Shown: positions 56,584 to 64,000 of the stretch, piece by piece | How the letters are laid out: each line of letters opens with the position of its first letter | Position numbering within the stretch: position 1 is the stretch's first letter | Source: Adiantum capillus-veneris | Taxonomy: Eukaryota; Streptophyta; Polypodiopsida; Polypodiales; Pteridaceae | Length of the DNA stretch: 64,000 bases | Assembly: GCA_014529385.2 (NCBI GenBank) | Contig: CM043960.1 | Location: 78,283,910 to 78,347,909 of the forward strand | Reading direction: 5' to 3' | The notes under the pieces: model-generated | What the model saw: only the letters and a program-made list of their open reading frames with translations | Database searches by the model: none | What the model was told of the DNA's origin: nothing | Program-made: the position numbers and the translations under genes

Positions 56584-56979
56584 GCGATGGGACACACAAG
56601 AGACAGATGGAAAAGGCTGGGAAGCCCCAATAACTCCAGATAGCAAAAACTGATGTGTACAAGACAAGATGGCAAGATATAAATGGGAGAGTGCCCCCCC
56701 CCCCCCCCCCCGCTATATATAGGAGAATAGGGAGTAGGTAGGGCCAACCAGAAGCCCCAACAACCATGCACAAAAAACCCATAAATGAGGAAAAAATGGG
56801 AAAGGACCAGAATAGGTCCGGCCGGGCAAAGTGCTGAGCAAAACCCTAAATGTGCCTGAAGATCTCTGTCCAGCAGGTGTATGGGTGGCAAATCCACAAC
56901 CAAGGGCCAGTGCACGTGATGTGTGTGAAGCCTGTAGGTTGGGTGTGAAGCATCTAGAGATGAAGAATCTAAGAGTGAT

Positions 56980-57640
56980 TACCCATACTATACAACATTC
57001 TTTATCGTTTTTTCATATTGTATTTTGCGGAGCGGTTGTTATAACTATGAAAATCGTGCTCTTTTGTCTTGGGATTCCACATCCAAAGGCAAAGGCAAGA
57101 GCTCTCAAAAGGACAAAGGCAAAGGAAAGCCTAATGAAGACAGCAGTGTGACGAGTCTACCAAGGACTGAGTTTGCTGGTGTGGTGCAGACTACATTGGC
57201 AATAGCTCTAGCTTTCTAGTCCATTGGTGGCACGGAAAAAATAAGGGGCTATTTATAGCCCAATTGCTGTTTTTTAAGGATCTTTGGGATTTTTTAGATA
57301 TTTTACAAAATTCCTTTGTCAAAACATTAGCCGAAAATTTCCAAACATTTGTGGTTTTGGGAGGTAAATTCGCCAAAAATCCACCATTGCCTTTTTTGGT
57401 AGAACTTCAAAGGATTTGCCCCAAGTCCTATACATAGAGGTTTATGGATAAGATATATTCTCCAACCCATCTACACACACATTCTTCAAGCGGTGTTACT
57501 TTTTACCTTGATAACTTGGTGGGTACGGCAACATCCTTCAGCCAGAGAGAGGCACGTGAGCGGCAGATAGGTGCAAGTGGAGCTCCCAATACTTGATTTG
57601 GACCTGCGTCTCGGAGTTCAAGTCATCAGTGACCCGTGTG
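56980..57640. other. No gene assigned; possible LTR debris
   Basis: A short + strand frame (57025-57219) is Lys/Gly/Ser-rich (SKGKGKSSQKDKGKGK), resembling the basic linker of a retroelement gag, but no knuckle follows. GGGGCTATTTATAGCCC (about 57246) is a short palindrome with a TATA-like core. I cannot name the element. Confidence 0.35.
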
Positions 57641-58370
57641 GTGGAGTTCAAAGCACATTGCATCTAACAAGGAACTAATGTGACATATACAAAACACTTT
57701 GTATATGCTGCAGACAATAATTCATTGGAAGCATCCATCAACACAGAGATACTAGTTTATTAAACCTCTTAGGCTTGTCCAACATTGGACTTCACATATT
57801 CATCCAGCATTTCACATTGATTTCACCTCTTGATTCTACATTTCACAATAGAGATCACACCTTGGTTCGACATTTCACATCAAAGTTATCAAATCCATTA
57901 AGATGAACAATGGACTAGGTTATCCAGAGATAGTATGCTGTAGACATACATCTCTCATAGAAGTCTCACGTACAGAGTACTGTCAGCCCAATACCTCGGG
58001 TGTGCTAAAGACCGCAACCGTGACTCATTACTATGTTCACACATCGGTCCCTCTGTGACAAAAGAGTGGAGTGCTCTGCTCTATGCAGCAGGTATTGCAC
58101 CATATCAATTACTGAAACGACTTGGCTGAGCCTTAGCCTTTCTCCTGGAAGCTCCAAAACCAAAGGCTTCAAGGTATAGATCCCAAACTTAAGGGCTATC
58201 TCCCAATTCACCCTCCACTCAATCCGATTTACTCGGCATTTCCAAGTCACACTTTTCCCAGCCTTATATAATTGGGAAAGATCTACCCTTTACCTTTTCT
58301 CGCCCTTACAGATACCTATCCAAGTGTATCACCACTAAGTATTTAGAGGCCAGTTACTGGATCTGTCCTG
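57641..58370 (-). pseudogene. Decayed gypsy pol end and 3' non-coding region
   Basis: The order of short phrases (TCTGTGACAAAAGAGTGGAGTG, then CTCCAAAACCAAAGGCTTCA, then CTCAATCCGATTTACTCG) parallels 18750-18910 and 24770-24960, where the end of a gypsy pol meets its 3' untranslated region. Coding similarity is faint (minus-strand frame 58005-58250). No LTR is attached. The assignment is by positional pattern only. Confidence 0.4.
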
Positions 58371-59190
58371 TCCTTCTTCTAAAAATAAAGTGAGAATCCT
58401 TCAATTATATGCAGCTATTGCTTTCATGAAAGAAGCTTCTTTGTTAGAAGATCCTGACCCAAAATATTCTTGATGTATCTTTGCATATACTTTTTTTTTT
58501 TTTTTCATTTGAAACTGCCGATGCAGGTACAACTAGGATTGACTAGCCCCTTGAACTTAATGCTCAATAAGAAGTCTTTTCCTTTGTCCCGTCAACCATC
58601 GATTTTGGCTTCTTTCCCTTGGGCTCCTTCACAACTTTAGAGGTCTCGGGTTTGTCTTGAGAAGTTTTAGTAGGGCATTCAACAAACTTAAGTCCAGTTC
58701 TGTGCATGTGAAGCATTTACTCGATCTTTTCTTCAGTAGTTTCATGTCCTTGGCTAAATTTTCTCTTATGGAACTTCTTAGTGGTCTTGCTGTTGGGACT
58801 GATTCTTGTTCCCGGATTGATCTTTGGACTTCTTCTTCTTGCCAAAAGTCAGCTTTCCCACAAGGAGATTGTATCCGTCCTGTGGATGGGCCATCATCTG
58901 TTGAATGCTTCTGGCCTTATGCTTCAGACAATAACATTTGAGCTCTTGAGGAAGCCTGCAACAATCCTTCTTCAGGTGCTCTTCCGAGGTAACTAGTCAA
59001 AAAGAAGCTACAGTAGATAAGAGCTTCAGAATTTCTGATCATAGTCCTGAAGGGGATACTATCCTCCTCTTCAAAAAGTAATTGATTTCAAGCTGAGAGA
59101 ACATCTGCTCCGTTATTTGTTTATTTTGTCACTTCTAGGTATTTGTTTAAATATTTGACATGACCAGTTGAGGAGTGTATAAGAACCCCC
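58371..59190 (-). other. Gag-like debris, unassigned
   Basis: In shifting minus-strand frames one can read KARSIQQMMAHPQDGYNLLV (about 58880-58940), similar to the SIQQLM..-containing C-terminal gag segments seen elsewhere in this window, and KTSQDKPETSKVVKEPKGKK (about 58610-58670), a basic linker. There is no knuckle and there are many stops. A T homopolymer sits at 58488-58505. This is probably retroelement remains. Confidence 0.35.
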
Positions 59191-59199
59191 AGCCCCCAT

Positions 59200-59237
59200 T
59201 GTATATCATCTAATTCATTGCCAAGTTGGTTGGTTGG

Positions 59238-59291
<54 letters not shown>

Positions 59292-59733
59292 GCTTCCACA
59301 TCGTCTACTTTGACATGGAGGTGTTGGGCTTGGTGGATGGTGTTGGAGGATTCAGTGGTTGGTGTTTTTAGCCTCATGTGTAACTCTTTGCCCCGCCTGC
59401 CGGTGCCATGTGGTACAGTTGCATTTATTTGCTGGGGTGTGCCTGTTAGCCTTGTAGTCTGCTCTTGGTTAACCTCTGGTGGAGGTTTTGGCTGCATATG
59501 AGTGCCAACACTATGGGTGTCCTGTTCTGCTATAGCTCTCTTCTATAAACCCCCCAGTCTCCAGCTCTTGATGTATTTTCCTAGTTTATTAACTTTATTC
59601 CTTGTATCACTAGTGGTTTTTCCCCTTATGTTTTGTAGTCCTGCTATATCCGAGGGGTTTCTTCAGTACCAGCCTAGTGATGCCTAAGAGCTTTTGTATT
59701 GCCTTTGGGCTCTTTTGTGATTTTGCAAGTGAT

Positions 59734-59740
<7 letters not shown>
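59200..59740 (+). repeat. Dispersed repeat R, second full copy
   Basis: It is collinear with 43628-44090 from about 59430 onwards and extends further upstream (a (CT)n array at 59243-59287 and GTGTTGGGCTTGGTGGATGG). It ends in GATACTTGAGAGAG and merges into a (GA)n array. Frames on either strand (for example 59226-59501) have no family motif. Confidence 0.6.
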
Positions 59741-59805
<65 letters not shown>

Positions 59806-59824
59806 GAGGAGGAGGAGGAGGAGA
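59740..59824. repeat. (GA)n followed by (GAG)n
   Basis: About 31 GA units are followed by about seven GAG triplets. It separates repeat R from the first SINE-like unit. In the SINE's own orientation it is the unit's 3' tail. Confidence 0.9.
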
Positions 59825-59825
59825 A

Positions 59826-59984
59826 GAGAGTTTTAATGTCGTAGGAAACTATCCCAAGAGACTTTAAAGATCTAGCCGACGAGGAGTTGAACTCAAGACC
59901 TGTTATTTCAAAGGGAAATGGCATAACCAATCTACCACACTTGGGTGATAGAAAGGTTATACCATTTTCGTCTTTTTATTAGCG

Positions 59985-59985
<1 letters not shown>
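59826..59985 (-). repeat. tRNA-like SINE unit 1
   Basis: Read on the minus strand, the unit has an A-box-like TGGTAGATTGG and, 44 bases later, a B-box-like AGTTCAACTCC (one mismatch each to the Pol III consensus). Between them is a stem-loop, ATTTCCCTTTGAAAT, in the anticodon-arm position. A body of about 60 bases follows (CTTGGGATAGTTTCCTACG) and then a CT-rich tail. It fits a tRNA-derived SINE. Confidence 0.6.
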
Positions 59986-60029
<44 letters not shown>

Positions 60030-60071
60030 ACCCACACACACACACACACCCACCCACACCCACACACACTC
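59986..60071. repeat. (GC)n/(CA)n array with CCCA interruptions
   Basis: GCGCGCGCG leads into (CA)n interrupted by CCCACCCA. It separates SINE units 1 and 2. Frames through it encode only Cys-Val repeats. Confidence 0.85.
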
Positions 60072-60238
60072 GAGAAGAAGAGAGTTTTAACGTCGTAGGA
60101 AACTATCCCAAGAGACCTTAAATATCTAGCCGACGAGGAGTTGAACTCAAGACCTGTTATTCCAAAGGGAAATGGCATAACCAATCTACCACACTTGGGT
60201 GATAGAAAGGTTATACCATTTTCCTCTTTTTATTAGCA
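60072..60238 (-). repeat. tRNA-like SINE unit 2
   Basis: It is about 95 percent like unit 1 by eye, with the same A and B boxes, and extends to TTTTATTAGCACAC. Only scattered changes are seen (GACTTTAAAGAT to GACCTTAAATAT; TTATTTC to TTATTCC). Confidence 0.6.
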
Positions 60239-60262
60239 CACACATAGACACCCACACACACC

Positions 60263-60354
60263 CGAGAAGAAGAGAGTTCTAACGTCGTAGGGAACTATCC
60301 CAAGAGACCTTAAAGATCTAGCCGAGGAGGAGTTGAACTCAAGACCTGTTATTC

Positions 60355-60357
<3 letters not shown>
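60263..60357 (-). repeat. tRNA-like SINE unit 3, truncated
   Basis: It contains the body and the B box, then stops at ACCTGTTATTCCAAAG, where a (GA)n array begins. The A-box half is missing. Confidence 0.55.

Positions 60358-60445
<88 letters not shown>
60358..60445. repeat. (GA)n array of about 44 units
   Basis: This is one of the longest perfect dinucleotide arrays in the window. It replaces the 5' half of SINE unit 3. Confidence 0.9.
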
Positions 60446-60446
<1 letters not shown>

Positions 60447-60879
60447 TGAGGCCAAAGTCGGCCTATGAGACAAATCGAGTATACATGTGTGTATGTCCTC
60501 AGTTTGTCGGAAAAGACAAAATAGTTCAGAGACTGGTACAAAATAAAAGAGAGAAGGACATCTGGTGGGTGATGAGATCTATGGGGATGGTGGAGCTCTA
60601 GTACTAGGGATATGTGCATGTCTATATGCTGAGGGTAGTACAATCATGCAAATGCATCAATGTAGCTAGCTCCATCCTATGCTAATGGGGGGGTGTAAAA
60701 TGTAGTATACGGGGGGGTCGGGAGCAAGGCTGCCCTGATGAACGCCTCTGGTTGAGCCATCTTCTGAGCTTGTCTCTACTGAGCAGCTCGATGTGCTCGA
60801 GTCCGGATCTCCTCGATCTGTTTGCGGTGGAGTCGTGGGGCTTGGTCTCTGGTAGCTCGCGGGCGTCGTCGAGCCCGGC
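60446..60879. other. Probable LINE 3' flank, no gene
   Basis: This is non-coding sequence between the LINE C-terminal remnant and the (GA)n array. It contains G runs near 60688-60715. It shows no gypsy sequence, so the gypsy element truncated at about 61684 does not resume here. Confidence 0.45.
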
Positions 60880-61683
60880 TCGCCTCAGCCTGCTGAAGGC
60901 TCACTCCCCTCGGTGGGTCTGGGAGTGGAAGGGGTATAGCTCTTTGAAAGAAATCTGTAAGCTGTGACTCTCTCTCTCTCCCACCCCCCGCTCGGGGTCT
61001 CTGTAGGTGGCTGTAGAAGTGTGTCCCTGTGCCTCTGTATCTCTAGCAAGTAGTGTCCCAATTGTCTTTGATCTCGAGAGTGCATGATATCTTGAAGGGT
61101 AGGCTACTCGATAAATAGGGGCTCGTATCGACCTCTGATATCCGCATAAGCTCTGTATTTGCAAACAAAATGCTCCTCACTCTCCACTTCCTCTCTGCAT
61201 ACTCCGCACACTCTCTCCTCCATGGGAATGTCATGAGCTCGCCCCACCTCGATCTCTAGTCTGTGTGATGACATTCTGAGGTGACCAATGGCCACCCGTG
61301 AGACGTGTGGCATGTAGGTGTCCATATAGTGTGGTCGATGTATGAACCTGTCCTCTAGTATGGTAAGAAAATGGTCTCTGTAGTGACATCTTCCGTTGGA
61401 GGGGAGATGTGATCCAAGTCTATCTGATATAGAGTTGCCAGAGGTTCCAGCGGATCACTATGTTTCTCTCACTCTATGAGAGATGAAGCTGGGGTGAGTC
61501 GGGCCCGTACAGGAAAGGTGGCAAGCTTTCCCAAGATTCATTGTGAGTCCCCTATCTGTACAAAACTCATCCAAAGCTCTCAGATGGCTCTGTAGGCCCT
61601 CTGGTGACTCTGAAATCAGTACAATGTCATCATCATATAGCATGATGTGGACTAGGTACCTGCTACTAGCAGGAGCATTGGTC
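60880..61683 (-). pseudogene. LINE (non-LTR) reverse transcriptase fragment
   Basis: From 61683 on the minus strand the translation reads YLVHIMLYDDDIVLISESPE, GLQSHLRALDEFCTDRGLTM then NLGKACHLS, the active-site half of a LINE-type RT (Y-x-D-D block followed by NLGK). After a deletion, 61104-61325 encodes the LINE C-terminal Cys-His region: GHLRMSSHRLEIEVGR, IPMEERVCGVCREEVESEEH, FVCKYRAY. Most of the thumb between these parts is missing. The fragment continues degenerately to about 60880. The first part is fused in frame to a gypsy RT upstream. Confidence 0.85.
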
Positions 61684-64000
61684 AAGCCGAAAGGCATTAC
61701 CAAGAATTCATATAGTCCAAAGGTTGTGCGGAAAGCAGTCTTATGGACATCCTTAGGGGCGATCCGTATCTGATGATACCCACTCTTTAAGTCTATGCGA
61801 CTAAAGACACTTGCACCCTGCAACTTATCAAGTATATCATCAATCCGAGGGATCGGAAAGCGATTCTTGATTGTGATCTTGTTTAAAGACCGATAGTCTA
61901 TGCACATTCGAAACGTGCCATCTTTCTTCTGCACCAGTAGAACTGGAGAGCAGTAGGGTGAAGCACTTGGCCGTACTAACCCTTTCTCTAGAAGCTCGTT
62001 GACTTGCTTCAAAATTTCCTCTTGCTGAGCAAGACTTACCCGATAAGGGGGTTGATTGGGAGGCGAGCTACCCGGTATGAGATCTATGCGGTGATCTTCC
62101 GGGCGTACCGGAGGGAGTTCATCAGGAAGTGTTTCCGTGAAACAATCCTTGTACTTTTCAATAAATTGAAGACGCTTAATTTCCAGACTAGAGAGAGAGT
62201 CCCTACTAGTCTTATCCTTTGCAAAAATCAAGTAAGCAGAGACACACTTCTTCATTTCTTTCTTAATGGAGATATGGCTTACAATTGGGAACTGCCAATC
62301 TCCTGCATCAGCTTGAATCTTTATTTTCTTACCCCCATGATCAAAAGTGAGGGTCTTTTCCACATAATCAGGAATAGGTGTCATGTGAAAGTGCCATGGC
62401 ATACCCAAGATGATATCACATCCCTCGATAGGTGCCATAAAAAATGATTCGCGGTCCTTGTACTCGCCAATCCGAAGATTGAGCTGTCCTTGCACGGGAG
62501 TTGCATTGGTTGTCAACCCCTCGAATGCCGATCCGGATGTAACCGGTGTGCCAAGCTGAGCCGGTGTGAGGCACAAACGTTCCGCAGTATCCAGGGAGAT
62601 GAAGTTATCCGTGGATCCTGGATCATAAAGAATCAGTACTCGCTGGTTGTTCAAAGACCCCCAGCCCTTCAGAAGTTGACGCTTCCCTTTCTCCATTTCT
62701 GTGTTTCCTTGAACATCTAGAATGGAGTTCGAGCTTGGTGGTGCGGGTTCCTTCCTTGCTTTCTCTTGCCTTGTAGAGGCTTGCTCTTGCTGTTGCTGCT
62801 TTAGCGGGCAGTCCGGTTTCATATGTCCTTTCTCGCCACAGTAGAAGCATCTTCCTTCCTCTCTGAAAGTTTGAAGTTGAGTAGGAGAAAGGTACTTAGT
62901 TCGCTTGCCAGTGCCCTCTGGCTTCTTAGAACGATCATCGTCTCTAGATGGAGGACGTTTTCTTCCTTGGCCCCCTTGGTCATCGTAGACCCCTCTTTGT
63001 CTTGCACGGTAAGTGCTATGCTCCATCTTTCTGGGCGTCCCAGTTGAGTGCAAATCCTCAGCAATGATTGCTGACTCCATCATCCTCTGAAGAGTATCAT
63101 GCGGATACACCTTCATACTCTTTCGGAGCTGCGGTTGGAGACCCGCTTCGAACTTTCTTTTCTTTTCCTCGTCGGCAATCTTCATGAAGGGGGTGACCTT
63201 CAGAAGAACCGACCAATACTTGTCCACGTAAGTCGTTACTCTTTCATGTTCCTTCTGGGCAAGCCAGTCCCATTCCTTCCGTATGTCCTGCTCGAAGTCA
63301 GGGGGAAGAAATTGTTCATAAAATTCAGATTTGAAGCTCTCCCAAGTTCTGGCTTGAGAACCTTCCAGAATCTTGGCTAACCACCAATTAGTTGCCGTTT
63401 CCTTGAGGTGCATCCCCACATGGCGTAATTTGGATTTTTCTGTGAAGTGCCCATTGGTAAAGGCAACTTCAAACTGTTTGATGAAGGACAGTGCTTTGGA
63501 GATGTCCCTCCGTCCGTTGTAGGTTTCGAACTTGATGTCCTTGTCGCCCGATTTGAAGACTCTCATGCGATGTTGAGACTTGCGACCATGCTTCTTGAAT
63601 CGAGGCTTATCTTTAGGTTGATGTAAGGTATTGGCAGTAGTAGCTGCTTCCTTCTTCTGACGAGATGATCGAGAAGTAGAAGTATAATCAGGAGAGTAAG
63701 ATGGAGAAGAGATAGAGATGTCCTTGCTCTCGTCTAGCAAAGAGAGCGCTTTTTCTTGGCCTTTCTTTGAAGTAGGCCGTTCATTCCGATCCAAAGATCC
63801 TTTGCGCACCTCGGCACGTTCTTCTTCTCTTGCCTCCTGTGGTCTCACGCCAACAGTGTTGTCTGGATGCTTGGCTGCATCAGTTCCATTTGTTTTCTTC
63901 ATTCCGCCCAAAAGCTTTTGGACGTCTGGCAACAGTAAGATTTGTTGCAACTCCGCAAGCTGAGCTTGCACTTGTTGAAGCTCCTCTTCAACGCTTCTCC
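61684..64000 (-). CDS. Ty3/gypsy gag-protease-RT polyprotein (element L), one open frame running off the window
   Basis: A single frame stays open from the right edge to 61458; its true start lies beyond 64000, and the codon at 63971 is GTG within the frame. It encodes: a charged N-terminus; the Retrotrans_gag domain (KALSFIKQFEVAFTNGHFTE, TATNWWLAKILEGSQARTWE, EQFLPPDFEQDIRKEWDW; 63150-63500); a zinc knuckle, CFYCGEKGHMKPDC (about 62810-62850); a retropepsin with LILYDPGSTDNFISL (D-P-G-S-T, about 62590-62640) and GCDIILGMPW; then RT from LLEKGLVRPSASPYCSPVLL through [20 protein letters not shown] to VMPFGLTNAPA. Instead of the expected F/Y-x-D-D gypsy block, the frame passes into LINE RT at about 61684. 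With no stop in 750 gypsy codons, this is the least decayed gag-pro in the window. RNase H and integrase are missing. Confidence 0.9.

Larger units (their letters stand above)
53803..56974 (-). mobile_element. Complete gag-only Ty1/copia element K (3.2 kb)
   Basis: The LTRs 53803-54221 (419 bp) and 56507-56974 (468 bp) begin TGTCAGAGTGAGCAGCGG and end TCTAACA or TCTAAGA, with target duplication GTGAT (53798-53802 and 56975-56979). The initiator tRNA-Met primer complement GCTCTGATACCA is at 56495-56506. A purine-tract complement (CCCCCCC) follows the left LTR at 54222. The internal region is only 2.3 kb and encodes gag but no protease, integrase or RT. Each LTR carries a long (GA)n array near its window-left end and a C-rich or C-homopolymer stretch further right, so the element spreads microsatellites as it moves. 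Confidence 0.9.

Noticed and set aside
57025-57219. Missing RRP36 C-terminal exon (Lys-rich frame)
   Set aside because: The Lys/Gly/Ser composition (SKGKGKSSQKDKGKGK) resembles a retroelement gag linker. The conserved RRP36 C-terminal blocks are absent and no matching splice site was found.
59826-60357. Functional tRNA genes
   Set aside because: A- and B-box-like sequences are present, but the acceptor stem does not pair, the anticodon loop lacks a U before the anticodon, and three near-identical units sit in microsatellites. A SINE fits better.

Overview
The window looks like nuclear DNA of a vascular plant with a large, repeat-rich genome. The evidence is nested plant-type Ty3/gypsy and Ty1/copia LTR retrotransposons, a hAT DNA transposon, LINE and SINE debris, long (GA)n, (CA)n and (TA)n arrays, and a host gene with GT-AG introns. 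Introns of tens of kilobases suit a fern or gymnosperm better than a compact angiosperm, but the species cannot be fixed from this sequence. No CRISPR, operon or bacterial feature is present.

The only recognisable host gene is on the + strand. It is a homologue of the rRNA-processing protein RRP36. Exons 1-4 lie at 8669-9394 and exons 5-6 at 44107-44379, joined in phase across a 34.7 kb intron. The conserved C-terminal part of the protein is not in the window, so the gene should continue beyond position 64000 through a second intron of at least 19.6 kb, or it is broken.

The giant intron (9395-44106) is a stack of mostly minus-strand LTR elements. From left to right it holds: a solo LTR with target duplication GTTCA (9718-11402); a compound microsatellite; an LTR (12023-12608) with an inverted solo LTR at its edge (12613-13257); a gag relic; an LTR (14263-18252) split by a hAT transposon (14519-17900, 8-bp target duplication); a decayed gypsy body (18253-23716 and 30220-31447) that carries a solo LTR (21307-22783, target duplication TCGGC) and a complete 6.5 kb gypsy element (23717-30213, target duplication AAAAC); chimeric gypsy pieces sharing one LTR (31448-35185); and an LTR (35954-43627) split by a gag-only copia element (36465-43538), which is itself split by a truncated gypsy element (to 42616).

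Downstream of exon 6 are a full-length 8.0 kb gypsy element (45430-53437, target duplication TATTT), a complete gag-only copia element (53803-56974, target duplication GTGAT), decayed gypsy and gag-like debris, a dispersed repeat ending in (GA)n, three tRNA-like SINE units among microsatellites, and a LINE fragment fused in frame to a gypsy gag-protease-RT reading frame that runs off the right edge. The left 7 kb is mostly unrecognised AT-rich DNA with one + strand gypsy relic.

The coding regions other than RRP36 serve transposition: gag for particle formation, then protease, RT/RNase H and integrase with a chromodomain-like tail. Nearly all are disabled by stops, frameshifts or deletions. 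The parts most worth attention are the split host gene, the gypsy/LINE RT fusion, the two gag-only copia elements, and sequence modules shared between unrelated LTR families.
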